Notes: a model not told the origin generated them from the letters alone. A DNA stretch of 64,000 nucleotides from Ruegeria denitrificans (GCF_001458295.1 NZ_CYUD01000011.1:62001-126000); one strand, 5' to 3'. Counted from the stretch's first letter, positions 33,395-44,612 are shown. Program-made: numbers and translations.

Positions 33395-34972
33395 ATGCGG
33401 AATTTTCACACACCGGGCCGATCCGAAGTTCTGGCGACTGAAGGGATGTGCGCCACGTCGCACCCGCTGGCTGCGAAGGTGGCCGTGGACATTCTTGCCC
33501 AAGGTGGTAACGCCATGGATGCCGCGATCGCCGGGGCGGTTCTGTTGGGTATTTGCGAACCTCAGATGACTGGGCTGGGCGGCGATTGTTTTGTACTGTA
33601 CAACCGCGCGGGCGAGGATCAGGTACGCGCCCTGAACGGATCAGGTCGTGCGCCAGCAGCAGCCGATGCGGAAAAACTGCGAGCACAAGGGCTGACGACG
33701 GTGCCCTTGAACACGGCGGACGCTGTAACCGTCCCCGGCGCGATCGATGCCTTCTGTCACTTGGCAGAAACCGAAGGCAAGCTCGGGTTAGATGCGATTT
33801 TGCACCCTACTATTCACTATGCTGAATCCGGCGTTCCGGTTGCCCCAAGGGTGGCGCTTGACTGGAAAATCGGAGCGGCCACTTTGCAGGGGTCCGCGCG
33901 GACGCAATACCTGATCAATGACACCGCACCCGAAGTTGGGCAGATCTTCCGTTCCCCCGGTCAGGCCGAGGTTCTGCGCCAGATTGCCCGCAACGGCCGA
34001 GACGCGTTTTATTCCGGCGACATTGCCGACGACATGATTGCCGCACTTACCCAACTGGGCGGCACCCACACTGCCGAGGATTTTCTGGCCACCGCCTGCA
34101 CCGAAACCCAGCCTGTCATCGGCAACTACAACGGGCTGGAACTGGTCGAGCATCCGCCGAACGGTCAGGGTGCCACGGCCATCTTGCTTCTGAATATCCT
34201 CAAGAACTTTGATCTTGCCAGCATGGACCCGTTCGGTGCGGAGCGACTGCATCTTGAAGCCGAGGCCTCGAAACTTGCCTATGACGCCCGAAACCGTTTC
34301 ATTGCCGATCCCGACCATACGACTCATACGGATCGGTTCACGGATCAGGATGTGGCCGACAGGCTGGCCGCGCTTATTGATCCCAAACGCGCCATGCCTG
34401 CGGCGGCCCCGCTGACCGAAGCCATCCACAAGGATACCGTCTATATCACCGTGGTGGATCGGGACAGGATGGCGGTGTCGCTGATCTACTCCATCTTTCA
34501 CAGTTTCGGCTCGGGGATTGCGTCCGAGAAATACGGCATCCTGTTACAGAACCGAGGCGCAGGCTTTACCCTGCAATCAGGTCACCCGAATGAACTGGGT
34601 GGCGGCAAACGCCCCATGCACACGATCATTCCCGGGCTCTTGAAGCAGAACGGCCGTGTGCTGATGCCATTCGGCGTGATGGGCGGCGCGTATCAACCGA
34701 CCGGCCACGCCAGATTTGTATCAAACCTGATCGACCATAAGCTGGGTCTTCAAGCCAATATCGACGCCCCACGTGCCTTTGCTGACAATGGCATATTGAA
34801 ACTGGAGCGCGGAATTTCGCCCAGCACCACCCAACAATTGTGTGATTTTGGGCATATTGTCGAACGTCCAGAAACCCCACTGGGTGGTGCCCAAGCCATT
34901 CGAATCTATGAAGATGGCATTTTGCAGGGTGCAAGTGACCCGCGAAAAGACGGAATCGCCCTTGGATATTGA
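33395..34972 (+). CDS. ggt: Gamma-glutamyltransferase family protein
   Basis: The protein has 525 residues. It belongs to the N-terminal nucleophile family that self-cleaves into two chains and transfers gamma-glutamyl groups from glutathione or similar compounds. The nucleophile is predicted as Thr348 in DTVYITVVDRD, aligned to Thr391 of E. coli GGT, and MGGAYQPTGH follows near the end. No signal peptide is obvious, unlike the periplasmic E. coli enzyme, so it may be cytoplasmic or use a different acceptor. The ATG at 33395 has GGGG upstream; the GTG at 33305 is less likely. Relatives include cephalosporin acylase-like and other gamma-glutamyl hydrolases. Confidence 0.85.
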   Translation: MRNFHTPGRSEVLATEGMCATSHPLAAKVAVDILAQGGNAMDAAIAGAVLLGICEPQMTGLGGDCFVLYNRAGEDQVRALNGSGRAPAAADAEKLRAQGLTTVPLNTADAVTVPGAIDAFCHLAETEGKLGLDAILHPTIHYAESGVPVAPRVALDWKIGAATLQGSARTQYLINDTAPEVGQIFRSPGQAEVLRQIARNGRDAFYSGDIADDMIAALTQLGGTHTAEDFLATACTETQPVIGNYNGLELVEHPPNGQGATAILLLNILKNFDLASMDPFGAERLHLEAEASKLAYDARNRFIADPDHTTHTDRFTDQDVADRLAALIDPKRAMPAAAPLTEAIHKDTVYITVVDRDRMAVSLIYSIFHSFGSGIASEKYGILLQNRGAGFTLQSGHPNELGGGKRPMHTIIPGLLKQNGRVLMPFGVMGGAYQPTGHARFVSNLIDHKLGLQANIDAPRAFADNGILKLERGISPSTTQQLCDFGHIVERPETPLGGAQAIRIYEDGILQGASDPRKDGIALGY

Positions 34973-34996
34973 CGACAGGTGTCTGCCCTAGGGAAC

Positions 34997-35323
34997 TTAG
35001 TTCAGATGGAAGTGAAGCGGATAAGCACCGTCTTCAAACGGGCCGAACATGTCGGGGATGTCGGGGTGTTCAACCGGTTCACCCGACTGGTCAGCAATCA
35101 GGTTTTGTTCAGAAACATAAGCAACATAGAAGGATTGGTCGTTTTCTGCCAACAGATGATAAAACGGCTGATCCTTGATGGGGCGGCTGTCCTCTGGAAT
35201 GGCCTGATACCATTCTTCTGTGTTCGAAAACTCGGGGTCCACGTCGAAAATCACCCCTCGGAAGGGATGTTTTTTATGTCGGACAACTTGTCCCAGGCCG
35301 TACTTGGCGTTTGTCTTAAGCAT
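34997..35323 (-). CDS. hspQ: Heat-shock protein HspQ (YccV-like hemimethylated DNA-binding domain)
   Basis: The protein has 108 residues and contains the YccV/HspQ domain, with VRHKKHPFRGVIFDVDPEFSNTEEWY in the middle and PFYHLLAEND following. HspQ binds the DnaA and Lon systems in enterobacteria; in alphaproteobacteria the domain is widespread and small. It converges on ggt with a 24-base gap and is divergent from an AEC transporter. Confidence 0.88.
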   Translation of the reverse strand: MLKTNAKYGLGQVVRHKKHPFRGVIFDVDPEFSNTEEWYQAIPEDSRPIKDQPFYHLLAENDQSFYVAYVSEQNLIADQSGEPVEHPDIPDMFGPFEDGAYPLHFHLN

Positions 35324-35403
35324 TGTCTATGCCCCCATTGAACTTACTACCTCTTTCCGGGCCAAAATGCCAATCATTGATCCAAAAATAAGGGAAACAG
35401 TCT

Positions 35404-36285
35404 GTGAACCTCTTGCTGACAGTGTTCGAAATCGTGGCGCCGGTTTTTATTCTGGCAGGGATTGGTTTCACCTGGGTCAAGCTTGGATTCGAGTATCGAC
35501 TGCAGTTCGTCACCCGCTTTGCCATGACCCTTGCTGTGCCCAGCCTGATCTTTGTGGCTCTGATGCAAACCGACATTCCGGGCGGCGATCTTTCCCGTTT
35601 CACCGTCGCATCGGTTTTTGCCCATCTGGCAATTGCAGCTGTGTTCTGGCTGATCGTGCGTGGGCTGAAACTTGAACAGCGCACCTATCTTTCGCCACTG
35701 ATTTTCGGAAATACCGGCAACCTGGGCCTGCCCTTATGTATTTTCGCCTTTGGGCAAGCAGGGCTAGGCTATGCGGTGATTTTCCTGTCGGTTACGGCGT
35801 TGTTTTCGTTCACTTATGGTATCTACCTGGTGGCGGGAAAAGGTGCTTTCGGCAAAGTCGTGCGCGAGCCGATGGTCTGGGCCACCTTACTGGGCGCATT
35901 GTTTTTGTGGCGTGGGTGGCAAACGCCCCTGTTTCTGACCAACACTTTGGAATTGCTGGGACAGATGGCCGTACCCTTGATGCTGATAACCGTGGGCGTG
36001 GCAGTGGCACGTCTGACAACGCATCGACTAAGCCAGGCGGTCTGGTTGTCGCTTCTGAAGCTAGGTGTCTGTTTCGCACTGGGTTGGGTTGTAGCGCTTG
36101 TTTTCAAACTGGAATCCGTGGCTTTTGGCGTTTTGGTCCTTCAGATGTGCACCCCGGTGGCGGTGACCTCGTACCTGCTGGCCGAGCGGTTCAAGGCCGA
36201 TGCGGACGCGGTTGCTGGGATGGTCATGGTCTCAACGGCCCTGTCAGTGGGCGCGTTACCATTAATTCTAGCTATTGTTCTGTAG
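35404..36285 (+). CDS. AEC (auxin efflux carrier)-family transporter
   Basis: The protein has 293 residues and about ten membrane helices in the AEC fold, with the internal repeat typical of MdcF/YwkB-like permeases. Bacterial members transport small organic acids such as malonate or malate. No partner gene gives the substrate. It is divergent from hspQ and 60 bases ahead of the lytic lipoprotein. Confidence 0.85.
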   Translation: MNLLLTVFEIVAPVFILAGIGFTWVKLGFEYRLQFVTRFAMTLAVPSLIFVALMQTDIPGGDLSRFTVASVFAHLAIAAVFWLIVRGLKLEQRTYLSPLIFGNTGNLGLPLCIFAFGQAGLGYAVIFLSVTALFSFTYGIYLVAGKGAFGKVVREPMVWATLLGALFLWRGWQTPLFLTNTLELLGQMAVPLMLITVGVAVARLTTHRLSQAVWLSLLKLGVCFALGWVVALVFKLESVAFGVLVLQMCTPVAVTSYLLAERFKADADAVAGMVMVSTALSVGALPLILAIVL

Positions 36286-36345
36286 CGATTGTGATTTCCT
36301 AAACGCTCAATCTGCGCTAGAATAAAGAAAAAAGGCACGAGGCAC

Positions 36346-36927
36346 ATGAGCAGAATTCTTATCGTACTCTTCGGGGTGCTGCTTCTGGCATCCTGCGGGG
36401 GTGGCTCCAAACAGCCCCCCAGCAAACTGAATGACGCGTGCAGCATTGCGCGCGAACGGCCTGACTATATGAAGGCCTTCAAAAGCACTGAGCGGAAATG
36501 GGGCGTCCCAGTTCACGTTCAAATGGCGACGATCTATCAGGAAAGCCGCTATAAACACGACGCGCGCACACCGCATAATTACGTTCTGGGTGTAATCCCG
36601 ATGGGCCGCCAAAGCAGCGCCTATGGATTCAGCCAGGCGCTGGATGGTACTTGGGATGAATATCAGAAAGAAACCGGCAAGCGGCGAGCCAAGCGGGATC
36701 GTATCCGTGATGCGTCGGATTTCATCGGCTGGTATATGAACAAAAGCTACCAGCGGAACGGTATTCACCCCTCCGACACCCGCAACCAGTACTTAGCTTA
36801 TCACGAGGGCCACACCGGTTACGCCCGGGGCAGCCATTATAGCAAAACCTGGTTGCTGAATGTCGCCAATGACGTGGACGCGCGCGCCAAACTATATCAG
36901 GCGCAGCTGTCAGGGTGCCGCTTCTGA
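36346..36927 (+). CDS. SLT-type lytic transglycosylase lipoprotein
   Basis: The 193-residue protein begins with a lipoprotein signal (lipobox LASC, Cys17). Near residue 66 the segment YQESRYKHDAR carries the presumed catalytic Glu66, and GFSQALDGTWDEYQ and YLAYHEGHTGYARG follow as in lytic transglycosylases of the lysozyme-like fold. It should be anchored in a membrane and act on peptidoglycan. The convergent lolA gene lies 12 bases away. Confidence 0.82.
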   Translation: MSRILIVLFGVLLLASCGGGSKQPPSKLNDACSIARERPDYMKAFKSTERKWGVPVHVQMATIYQESRYKHDARTPHNYVLGVIPMGRQSSAYGFSQALDGTWDEYQKETGKRRAKRDRIRDASDFIGWYMNKSYQRNGIHPSDTRNQYLAYHEGHTGYARGSHYSKTWLLNVANDVDARAKLYQAQLSGCRF

Positions 36928-36934
36928 TCTGAAC

Positions 36935-36967
36935 GCGGGTCAGCGATTGCCTGACCCGCTTCTTTTC
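36935..36967 (+). terminator. Rho-independent terminator after the lytic lipoprotein gene
   Basis: GCGGGTCAG (36935-36943), loop of 7 bases and CTGACCCGC (36951-36959) form a 9-bp stem followed by TTCTTTT. It lies over the 3' end of the convergent lolA gene. Confidence 0.8.
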
Positions 36968-37536
36968 GCCTTGGTAAACAGGTCTCGGCTCAGATTGCTA
37001 TCTATGTCCAGCTGACCCAGCAGAACGGTTGTCTGACTGCCCGCATTGTCATGGATCACCCATTTGCGCAGCTCGACCGGGTTGTCAGTAAACATCAACT
37101 CAATCCGACCGGACTCGGGGTTTTTCGGATCCTGAGCGGTGACAACGGTGGCCGTACCGTCGAAGTCATGGGCCACAACCATATTCGCCTGCCCCAGATT
37201 CACGTTGCGCGCCAACACCAGTGACAGCGGCGTTCGCTTCAGCGGGTATTGCTCGGGTGGCTGGTTCGACTTCGGGTCAAAGATTTGCACCGTGCCCGTA
37301 TTGGCCAGAACAACAGCGCTGTTTGGCGGGTCATATTCAAACCGCATCTTACCCGGTCGCTGCATCCATAACTTGCCGGTGCTTAACGAGCCATCGTCAT
37401 TGACCTGAGTGAAGGTCGTTTCAACAGTTTTCAGACCGTTGAGGTAATTGGATATCTGCGACAATGGCAGTTTGTCGGCGGCCCAGGCAGCAGGTGCGGC
37501 CAGAGTCAAAGCAAGGGCAAAAGCAATCTGTTTCAT
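36940..37536 (-). CDS. lolA: Outer-membrane lipoprotein carrier LolA-like protein
   Basis: The protein has 198 residues with a cleavable signal peptide (MKQIAFALALTLAAPAAWAA). LolA carries lipoproteins across the periplasm to the outer membrane. The order of the half-barrel beta strands is family-like, with GKLWMQRPGKMRFEYDPP near residue 55-72. It lies 39 bases downstream of ftsK in the same direction, a frequent gene pair in this group. The ORF is complete. Confidence 0.85.
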   Translation of the reverse strand: MKQIAFALALTLAAPAAWAADKLPLSQISNYLNGLKTVETTFTQVNDDGSLSTGKLWMQRPGKMRFEYDPPNSAVVLANTGTVQIFDPKSNQPPEQYPLKRTPLSLVLARNVNLGQANMVVAHDFDGTATVVTAQDPKNPESGRIELMFTDNPVELRKWVIHDNAGSQTTVLLGQLDIDSNLSRDLFTKAKRSGSGNR

Positions 37537-37575
37537 AAGACCCAGATAAGCTTTCTGCCCTTGTTATTAAATATC

Positions 37576-40479
37576 CTATTGCTCGGGGACGAGGATTTCC
37601 CGCTTACCGACGTGATTTGCCGAAGAAACAACGCCTTCGTCTTCCATTTGCTCAACAAGTCGCGCAGCCTTGTTATAGCCAATGGCAAGTTTCCGCTGGA
37701 TGTAAGAGGTCGAACATTTGCGATCCTTGATCACAATCGCCACGGCCTGATCATACAATGCATCTTCGCCGTTGGTGTTGCCACCGGTGTTCAGGCCCAG
37801 AACCGCGTCGATGTTGTCGGCCTTGTCTTCGGACGGGCCGTCCAGCACGGTGCTCACGTAATCCGGCGGACCGAACTGTTTCAGGTGGTTGACGATTTCC
37901 TCAACCTCTTCGTCCGAGACAAACGGCCCGTGGCAACGGGTGATCTTGGCGCCACCAGCCATATAAAGCATATCGCCCTGCCCCAGAAGTTGCTCAGCAC
38001 CCATTTCACCCAGAATGGTGCGACTGTCGACTTTCGATGTCACCTGGAACGAAATCCGGGTCGGGAAGTTCGCCTTGATCGTGCCGGTGATCACATCAAC
38101 CGACGGGCGCTGCGTGGCCATGATCAGGTGAATACCCGAGGCCCGCGCCATCTGCGCTAGACGCTGGATGCAGGCTTCGATCTCTTTGCCCGCGACCATC
38201 ATCAGGTCGGCCATCTCATCGACGATGACGACGATATAGGGCATCGCCTCGGGCGCGAATTCCTCGGTCTCGAACATCGGTTCGCCGGTTTCTTCATCGA
38301 ATCCAGTCTGGACTGTGCGGCTGAACAGCTCACCCTTGGCCAACGCGTCCTTCACACGTCCGTTGTAGCCGGCGATGTTCCGAACGCCCATCTTGGACAT
38401 CTTGCGATAGCGATCCTCCATCTCGCCCACGACCCATTTCAAGGCAACAACCGCCTTTTTCGGGTCGGTCACAACAGGTGACAGCAGATGGGGAATGCCG
38501 TCATAGACTGACAGTTCCAGCATCTTGGGGTCGATCATGATCAAGCGGCATTCGTCTGGCGTCAGCTTGTACAGCAATGACAGGATCATCGTGTTGATCG
38601 CCACCGATTTACCGGAACCCGTGGTCCCCGCGATCAGCAGGTGGGGCATCTTGGCCAGGTTCGCCACAACGGACTCACCGCCGATATCCTTACCCAACGC
38701 CAGAGGCAGCGCATGATTGCCATCGCCGAAATCGCGGCTGGCGAGGATTTCACGCAGCACTACCATCTCGCGGTTTTCATTCGGCAATTCGATCCCGATC
38801 ACCGAACGCCCCGGCAAGGTCGAAACCCGCGCCGACAGGGCCGACATCGAGCGTGCGATGTCATCGGCCAGACCGATCACACGGCTGGCTTTCAGGCCCG
38901 GAGCAGGTTCCAGTTCGTACATGGTGACAACGGGGCCAGGGCGGACACTGGTGATCTCACCTTTGACGCCATAATCATCCAGCACGTTTTCCAGCATCCG
39001 CGCGTTTTCCTCCAACGCCTCATCGCTGAGGTGATGGCGCTGAATGCTGGCCGGGTTGGACAGCAGATTCAACGGCGGCAATTCGAAATCAGAGTGGCGT
39101 TCCTCGAAGGACAGGGTCGGCTGCGCCTCGGCCTGCGCCCGGCGCGAAGGCGGCGGGGTGCGGCGCACGGGCTGTGCCACCACCGGTTTGCGCGGCTCGG
39201 CCACCGGGATTTTCATCGCGGGGCGTTGCTGCGGCACGGGTTCAGGCTGGGGCGCATCCTCGAACACGGCTTCGTCTTCAAAATCCGCCTCAGGTGCAAA
39301 ATCCTGATGCAACGGTTCTTGCTGCCATTCCGACGCAGGTTCCGCCGTCAGCATCGGTTCCGGCGGCAGACCGGCCGAGGTCATTGGCGGCTCGGGCGGC
39401 AGTTCCTCAGAACCTCCGGAAGTCAGGATCAGCGGATCCGGCCCCCGGCCACGTCCTTTGGTCAGCGGCAGGTTTGGATCGGGCTCGGGCGTCATCTCTC
39501 CGGCGGCGACCTTGCGATTGCGCACGGCAGCAGAGATTTTGGACCGGATGCGATCCTCTCCCGGCATTTCATCAAACCCTGCAACGGGTTCGGGTTCGAC
39601 CAGCTCGGGTTCAAGCATCGGTTCGGGACGGCGGATCAGGCTTGGCATCCGCGCCAGCAGCCCCGGCTTGGCGGGCTCAGGTTCATTGTATTCAGGCTCT
39701 TCGAACACCGGATCGGCATAGGCCAGATCATCGTCAAACACGGCTTCGGCAGCCTCAGCACGAGCGGCCTTGCGGTCCTCCCATTGCGCGCGGCGGTCGC
39801 GAGCGGCCTGCGCAGTAGCGGTGGCGCCGCGGCCCAGCATGTTCATCAGCATGTCGTACGCCATCACCAAACCCAGCAAGAAGGCACGGAAGCCTTTGCG
39901 TACATCCGCCTTGGTTAAGCCCAGCACAAAGACACCCAGCGCCAGCATCCCTGCAGCCATGGCCAGTGACATCAGCTTGACCATGAAATGCGAGGAAATC
40001 GGCAGCAGCGTCAAAAGCGCACCCATCACAGTATCGCCAAACAGGCCACCCAGACCAAAGCTGTGGGTTGCGCGCCAGGCTTCCCCCGGCACCAGCGTCG
40101 CCGCGTAAACCGAGACAATGGCAATCCAGATCGGCGCAAAGATCAGGCGGCCAATGGCGCGTTCCTCGCCGAAATGCCCGGCAAAGCGGACACCCCAGCC
40201 GATCAACACCAGCGCGATGCTCCAACTGCCCCAGCCTACGATCATGAACAACGGTGCGGCGATCGAGGCCCCGATCCGCCCCATCCAGTTCTGTACCGGG
40301 GCGTCGGTGGACACCATCCAGTTCGGATCATCCGGCGTGTAGGACCAGATCATCGCAGCGGCGGCCAGTCCCAGCAGGATCAAGGCGATCCCGATCAGCT
40401 CTTTGCTGCGCCGCTCAATCGCGGCCTGAGTCCTGCTATCCAGCAATGGATCGCGGTTGCGCGCGTTATATGATGCCAT
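37576..40479 (-). CDS. ftsK: DNA translocase FtsK
   Basis: The protein has 967 residues. Four N-terminal membrane helices (about residues 30-190) anchor it at the division septum; residues 210-440 form an acidic and proline-rich linker; the motor follows, with Walker [13 protein letters not shown] near residue 615 and Walker [13 protein letters not shown] near residue 735. The C-terminal gamma domain (winged helix) ends with KREILVPEQ and reads KOPS sites to direct DNA toward dif. FtsK clears and decatenates sister chromosomes at division. The ATG at 40479 has GAGGGC before it and is chosen over the longer frame. Confidence 0.95.
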   Translation of the reverse strand: MASYNARNRDPLLDSRTQAAIERRSKELIGIALILLGLAAAAMIWSYTPDDPNWMVSTDAPVQNWMGRIGASIAAPLFMIVGWGSWSIALVLIGWGVRFAGHFGEERAIGRLIFAPIWIAIVSVYAATLVPGEAWRATHSFGLGGLFGDTVMGALLTLLPISSHFMVKLMSLAMAAGMLALGVFVLGLTKADVRKGFRAFLLGLVMAYDMLMNMLGRGATATAQAARDRRAQWEDRKAARAEAAEAVFDDDLAYADPVFEEPEYNEPEPAKPGLLARMPSLIRRPEPMLEPELVEPEPVAGFDEMPGEDRIRSKISAAVRNRKVAAGEMTPEPDPNLPLTKGRGRGPDPLILTSGGSEELPPEPPMTSAGLPPEPMLTAEPASEWQQEPLHQDFAPEADFEDEAVFEDAPQPEPVPQQRPAMKIPVAEPRKPVVAQPVRRTPPPSRRAQAEAQPTLSFEERHSDFELPPLNLLSNPASIQRHHLSDEALEENARMLENVLDDYGVKGEITSVRPGPVVTMYELEPAPGLKASRVIGLADDIARSMSALSARVSTLPGRSVIGIELPNENREMVVLREILASRDFGDGNHALPLALGKDIGGESVVANLAKMPHLLIAGTTGSGKSVAINTMILSLLYKLTPDECRLIMIDPKMLELSVYDGIPHLLSPVVTDPKKAVVALKWVVGEMEDRYRKMSKMGVRNIAGYNGRVKDALAKGELFSRTVQTGFDEETGEPMFETEEFAPEAMPYIVVIVDEMADLMMVAGKEIEACIQRLAQMARASGIHLIMATQRPSVDVITGTIKANFPTRISFQVTSKVDSRTILGEMGAEQLLGQGDMLYMAGGAKITRCHGPFVSDEEVEEIVNHLKQFGPPDYVSTVLDGPSEDKADNIDAVLGLNTGGNTNGEDALYDQAVAIVIKDRKCSTSYIQRKLAIGYNKAARLVEQMEDEGVVSSANHVGKREILVPEQ

Positions 40480-40493
40480 TTTGCCCTCGTACC

Positions 40494-41675
40494 TCACGAA
40501 TAGATGCAGTCGCGGAGCGTGATCAGCCCCTGCCGCAACTCTGTTTTTGGGGCCACCATAGCGACCCGGATAAATTGCTCGCCCGGGTTTTGCCCCGGAT
40601 CACCTTGAGAAAGATATGCGCCCGGCAGCACCCGTACCCCGGTCTGCTGCCATAGCTTTAATGCGGTTTCTTCGCCGTTTTCGACCGGTAGCCACAGGAA
40701 AAACCCGGCCTCAGGCGGCATATAGCCCTGAACATTGGCGAATACCTCATCGGCAATGGCGTATTTTTCCTGATACAGCGCGCGATTCTCGGCGACATGC
40801 GCCTCATCCGCCCAAACCCGTGCGGCGGCGGCCTGCAGCGGGGCGGGCAAAGGCGCGCCCGCATAGCTGCGCAACTGCTTGACCCGCTTGATCGTCTCGG
40901 GCCCGCCCGCAATCAGGCCGGACCGCAGCCCAGCCAGATTCGACCGTTTCGACAGCGAGTTGAACAGCGTGACCCGTTCAGGATCGACCCCAAGCTCCTG
41001 CGCTACGGTCAAGGCCCCGGCAGGGGCATCATTGCGGTAAATCTCAGAATAGCACTCATCCGCGAAGATGCGGAAATCGTATTTCTCGGCCAGTTGGATC
41101 AGCTCGGCCCAGTAATCGCGCGAGGCAACGGCCCCCTGCGGATTGGCGGGCGAGCAAATATAGGCCACGGCGGTGCGATTCAACACGTCCTCGGGCAACC
41201 CGGCGTAATCGGGCAGATGACCCGTTGCGGCAGTTGCAGGCACAAAAACTGGCTCGGCCCCAACAGAAATCGAGGCAACCATATAGACCTGATAAAACGG
41301 GTTCGGGCACAGGACGACCGGTCTTTGGCCGTTCTTCTGTTCCGGGCACAGCGCCATGGCAGCGTTATACAACCCCTCACGCGTGCCGTTCAGGGCCATC
41401 ACGTTGGTTTCGGGGTCCATCACCACGCCATAGCGGCGCTTGATCCAATCGGTGATCGCGCCGCGCAACTCTGGCGAGCCTTCATTCGGCGGGTACCCCT
41501 GAAACCCCGCTGCATTTTCCATGATCACATCTGTCACCCAGGCCGGGAAGTCATGCATCGGCGCGCCGATGGTCATGTGAATCACGTCTCCACCCGGCTG
41601 ATGGTGATCCAACAGGGTGCGCAAACGCGGAAATGCGTATTCCGGTAGGTTCGAAAACCGCTCGGGGAAATTCAT
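40494..41675 (-). CDS. PLP-dependent aminotransferase class I/II (succinyldiaminopimelate transaminase-like)
   Basis: The protein has 393 residues with the fold-type I pattern, and Lys243 in [14 protein letters not shown] is the Schiff-base residue. The family includes DapC-type N-succinyldiaminopimelate aminotransferases of the lysine route and alanine/aspartate-type aminotransferases; DapC is the best guess given the general alphaproteobacterial pattern. Its stop is 14 bases before the ftsK start, so it probably heads the ftsK-lolA unit. Confidence 0.85.
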   Translation of the reverse strand: MNFPERFSNLPEYAFPRLRTLLDHHQPGGDVIHMTIGAPMHDFPAWVTDVIMENAAGFQGYPPNEGSPELRGAITDWIKRRYGVVMDPETNVMALNGTREGLYNAAMALCPEQKNGQRPVVLCPNPFYQVYMVASISVGAEPVFVPATAATGHLPDYAGLPEDVLNRTAVAYICSPANPQGAVASRDYWAELIQLAEKYDFRIFADECYSEIYRNDAPAGALTVAQELGVDPERVTLFNSLSKRSNLAGLRSGLIAGGPETIKRVKQLRSYAGAPLPAPLQAAAARVWADEAHVAENRALYQEKYAIADEVFANVQGYMPPEAGFFLWLPVENGEETALKLWQQTGVRVLPGAYLSQGDPGQNPGEQFIRVAMVAPKTELRQGLITLRDCIYS

Positions 41676-41784
41676 AACTGCTGCCTCAATATCGGGATCA
41701 TTTTCGCCCCGCTTTTTTGGCAGATTACAGACCGCACCCAGCTTCGTCCAGACAAAGAGGTGCCGAATCAGGGGATTGTGGCAT

Positions 41785-43113
41785 TCAGGCCAACGCAGCC
41801 TCGGCTGCCGATCCAAGCCGCAAAAGTGCCTCTTCCGAGCCCGGGTAACCCATCATCATCAAACCACATCCCGGCGTGCCGGTGGGCAGGGTCAGGGCCG
41901 CCAACCCCATGAGGTTGCCAATCCGTGTATTGCGCAGCGCCAGCAGGTTTTCGGTGACATAATACTCGTGATCGTTCATCAATCGATCCAGATTCGGCGG
42001 CAGAATGGGGGCTGTCGGGGCCAGAACAGCATCAAAACCGGACGTCGCCGCATCCCAGGCGGCACGGCAGGCTTTCAGTTTGGACCACGCGGCGATGTAA
42101 TCGGGACCCGAGTTATTCTTGCCCGAGCGGAACCGTTCCAGAATCTCGGGATACATGGCGTCGGGGTTGGCCTCGATCACGTCACGCCACAAGCCGTAGG
42201 CTTCGGTGGTATAGAGAAGGCCCGACAGACCCATCGCCTCGTTCAGTTCGGACACTTCAAGGGGAACGATTTCCGCACCCGCATCGCGCAACCGGTCGAC
42301 AGCGTCTTCAAAAGCTTGGCGCGGCGCATCCCGCAAGTCATCCTTGGCCACATTTTGCAGATCGGCAAAGCGACGGCCTTTCAGGCTGGCCCCTCGCAGG
42401 TCTGCCGGGGTGCCGCCTTCCAACAGGGCCAGCATATGCGCAGCATCCTCAACGGATCGAGTCAACGGACCGGCGGTATCGAATCGCAGACATAATGGCA
42501 CGACCCCTTCGAGACTGATCCGCCCGGAAGTGGTTTTCAGCCCGACCAGATTGTTCCAGGCCGCAGGGATACGCACCGATCCGCCCGTATCCGAACCCAT
42601 CCCGCCAGCAGCCAATCCCCAGGCCACTGACGCCCCGGCGCCCGACGAAGACCCGCCCGGCACAGCATCTTCATCGTCGACGCAGGGTGGTGTGCCGGTG
42701 ATCGGATTCAGACCAAGGCCGGAAAAGGCCAACTCGCTCATATGGGTTTTGCCCAGACAGACTGATCCCAATGCGGTGGCGTTGCGCACCACAACCGCGT
42801 CACTTTCGGGCACCCGGCCTTTCAGTAGGGCAGACCCGGCCTCGGTTCCAATACCGGCGGTATCGAACAGGTCTTTCCAGCTAATCGGAACCCCGTCTAA
42901 CAACGACAGGCGCTGCCCGAGCTTGGCGCGGGTTTGCGCCGCTGCGGCCTCAGACCGGGCGCGGTCATGGGTGACACGGGCATAGATTCGGTCGCTGTGG
43001 GGATGTTCGTCGATGGCCGACAGGTAGGTTTCGGTCAATTCCACCGGGTCAATCCGCCCCATACCGATGCCCCGACCCAGATCACACGCCGTCATGGTCA
43101 GCCAATCCTGCAT
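41785..43113 (-). CDS. Amidase signature-family enzyme
   Basis: The protein has 442 residues. The Ser-cisSer-Lys triad is recognisable as Lys80 (PISWKDLFD), Ser155 in GGSSSGAG and nucleophile Ser179 in GSDTGGSVRIPA. Family members hydrolyse amides, from GatA to allophanate and aryl amidases; the protein lacks GatB/C neighbours, so it is not the tRNA amidotransferase subunit. The ATG at 43113 has an AAGGGGGCAGGG region before it. The gap to the aminotransferase is 109 bases. Confidence 0.88.
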   Translation of the reverse strand: MQDWLTMTACDLGRGIGMGRIDPVELTETYLSAIDEHPHSDRIYARVTHDRARSEAAAAQTRAKLGQRLSLLDGVPISWKDLFDTAGIGTEAGSALLKGRVPESDAVVVRNATALGSVCLGKTHMSELAFSGLGLNPITGTPPCVDDEDAVPGGSSSGAGASVAWGLAAGGMGSDTGGSVRIPAAWNNLVGLKTTSGRISLEGVVPLCLRFDTAGPLTRSVEDAAHMLALLEGGTPADLRGASLKGRRFADLQNVAKDDLRDAPRQAFEDAVDRLRDAGAEIVPLEVSELNEAMGLSGLLYTTEAYGLWRDVIEANPDAMYPEILERFRSGKNNSGPDYIAAWSKLKACRAAWDAATSGFDAVLAPTAPILPPNLDRLMNDHEYYVTENLLALRNTRIGNLMGLAALTLPTGTPGCGLMMMGYPGSEEALLRLGSAAEAALA

Positions 43114-43167
43114 CCCTGCCCCCTTGAAAAAATTACGCTTTGACGGACGGTAGCGACAGGACCGCAC

Positions 43168-44430
43168 ATGGACAATCCCGAATGGGCGCGCATATTGCGG
43201 GGCATGGAACAAACCTCGGATATCCTGATCGTGGGCGGCGGCCTGAATGGCCCGGCTTTGGCTTTGGCACTGGCGCAGACAGGCCATTCGGTCACCGTTA
43301 TTGACGCGTTGGCCGAGAAGGTGCGCAAAAACGCCGCCTTTGACGGTCGTGCCTATGCGCTTGCGCTGGCCTCGCAGCGTTTGCTGGATGCGATCGGAGT
43401 ATGGGATCGTGTAGCCGAACACGCCCAGCCCATGCTGGAAATCAAGGTCACCGATGGGCATGCGGGTTCTGGACCTTCCCCCTTCTTCATGCATTTCGAC
43501 CATGCCGAGATCGAAGAAGGCCCGATGGGCTATATGGTCGAAGACCGCCACTTGCGCCGCGCCTTTCTGGATGCCATGGCCGAGGCAACAGGCATCACCG
43601 AAGTCAGCGGCAGAACCGTTGTCGCACAGGATTGCAGCGCAACGGGTGTAACGCTGACCCTGGATAATGGCAGAACCCTGACCGGCCAAATGCTGGTCGG
43701 CTGTGACGGTCGCCGCAGCGGCACCGCCACGCGTGCGGGCACTAAGCGTTCCGGCTGGGACTACGGCCAGACTGCGCTGGTTTGCGCCATCGAACATGAC
43801 CTGCCCCATCATGGCGTGGCCCATCAGTTCTTCATGCCACCCGGGCCGCTGGCCATTCTGCCCCTGACCGGCAATCGCAGCTCGATTGTCTGGAGCGAAC
43901 GGACCGAGACGGCGCAGCACATCAACGCCCTGCCCGAGGACGAGTACTTGCAGGTTCTGCGCCCCCGGTTCGGCGATTTTCTGGGTGACATCCGCCTGCA
44001 AGGCGACCGGTTCACCTATCCGCTGAACCTGACCATCGCCAATTCCTTCATTGGCGAGCGCATGGCGCTGGTCGGAGACGCCGCCCACGGTATGCACCCC
44101 ATCGCAGGGCAAGGTCTGAACGCGGGTCTACGCGATGTCGGAGCGCTGGCCGAGGTAGTGACGCTGGCCGGACGGCGCGGCGAGGATGTCGGATCCGTTC
44201 TGGTGCTGGAACGCTATCAGGAATGGCGGCGGTTCGACACGGCAGCGCTGGCCATGGCGACGGATGTGTTCAACAAGCTGTTTTCCAACGACAATCCGCT
44301 GCTGCGGATTGGGCGCGACATCGGGATGGGAATCGTGGGCTCTCTGCCCGGTCTGCGTCGGGGATTCGTGCGCGAGGCCGCCGGACTGACCGGTGACCTG
44401 CCAAAACTGCTACAAGGCCGCCCAATCTAA
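43168..44430 (+). CDS. UbiH/UbiF-type FAD monooxygenase (ubiquinone biosynthesis)
   Basis: The protein is 420 residues from the ATG at 43168, which has AGGA six bases ahead; an in-frame ATG at 43204 starts the more usual family length ([13 protein letters not shown]). The FAD motif [11 protein letters not shown], the central DGRRSG motif and [16 protein letters not shown] show a class A flavin hydroxylase of the UbiH/UbiF/COQ6 group, which hydroxylates the ubiquinone ring. Which carbon it modifies is not decidable by eye. It is divergent from the amidase. Confidence 0.86.
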   Translation: MDNPEWARILRGMEQTSDILIVGGGLNGPALALALAQTGHSVTVIDALAEKVRKNAAFDGRAYALALASQRLLDAIGVWDRVAEHAQPMLEIKVTDGHAGSGPSPFFMHFDHAEIEEGPMGYMVEDRHLRRAFLDAMAEATGITEVSGRTVVAQDCSATGVTLTLDNGRTLTGQMLVGCDGRRSGTATRAGTKRSGWDYGQTALVCAIEHDLPHHGVAHQFFMPPGPLAILPLTGNRSSIVWSERTETAQHINALPEDEYLQVLRPRFGDFLGDIRLQGDRFTYPLNLTIANSFIGERMALVGDAAHGMHPIAGQGLNAGLRDVGALAEVVTLAGRRGEDVGSVLVLERYQEWRRFDTAALAMATDVFNKLFSNDNPLLRIGRDIGMGIVGSLPGLRRGFVREAAGLTGDLPKLLQGRPI

Positions 44431-44612
44431 TCCAGTTCGCGCGCCTCATCGACCAGCATTACCGGAATCCCATTGCGGATTGGAAAGGCAAGATTGGCCG
44501 CCTTGGACACCAGCTCTTGCTTGTCGGCATCATAGTGCAAGGTTGTATGCGTTTGCGGGCAGATCAACGCCTCAAGCATATGCCGATCAAAAGGGTGTTC
44601 AGTTTCGGTCAT
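44427..44612 (-). CDS. Trm112-like small zinc-type protein
   Basis: The 61-residue protein matches the Trm112/YcaR family: [43 protein letters not shown] with conserved proline-rich and DEA ends. Only one clear CxxC-like cysteine pair element (ICPQT) is seen, so zinc binding is uncertain. Eukaryotic Trm112 activates methyltransferases; bacterial roles are mostly unknown. The start overlaps the LON-domain gene stop by 4 bases. Confidence 0.82.
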   Translation of the reverse strand: MTETEHPFDRHMLEALICPQTHTTLHYDADKQELVSKAANLAFPIRNGIPVMLVDEARELD

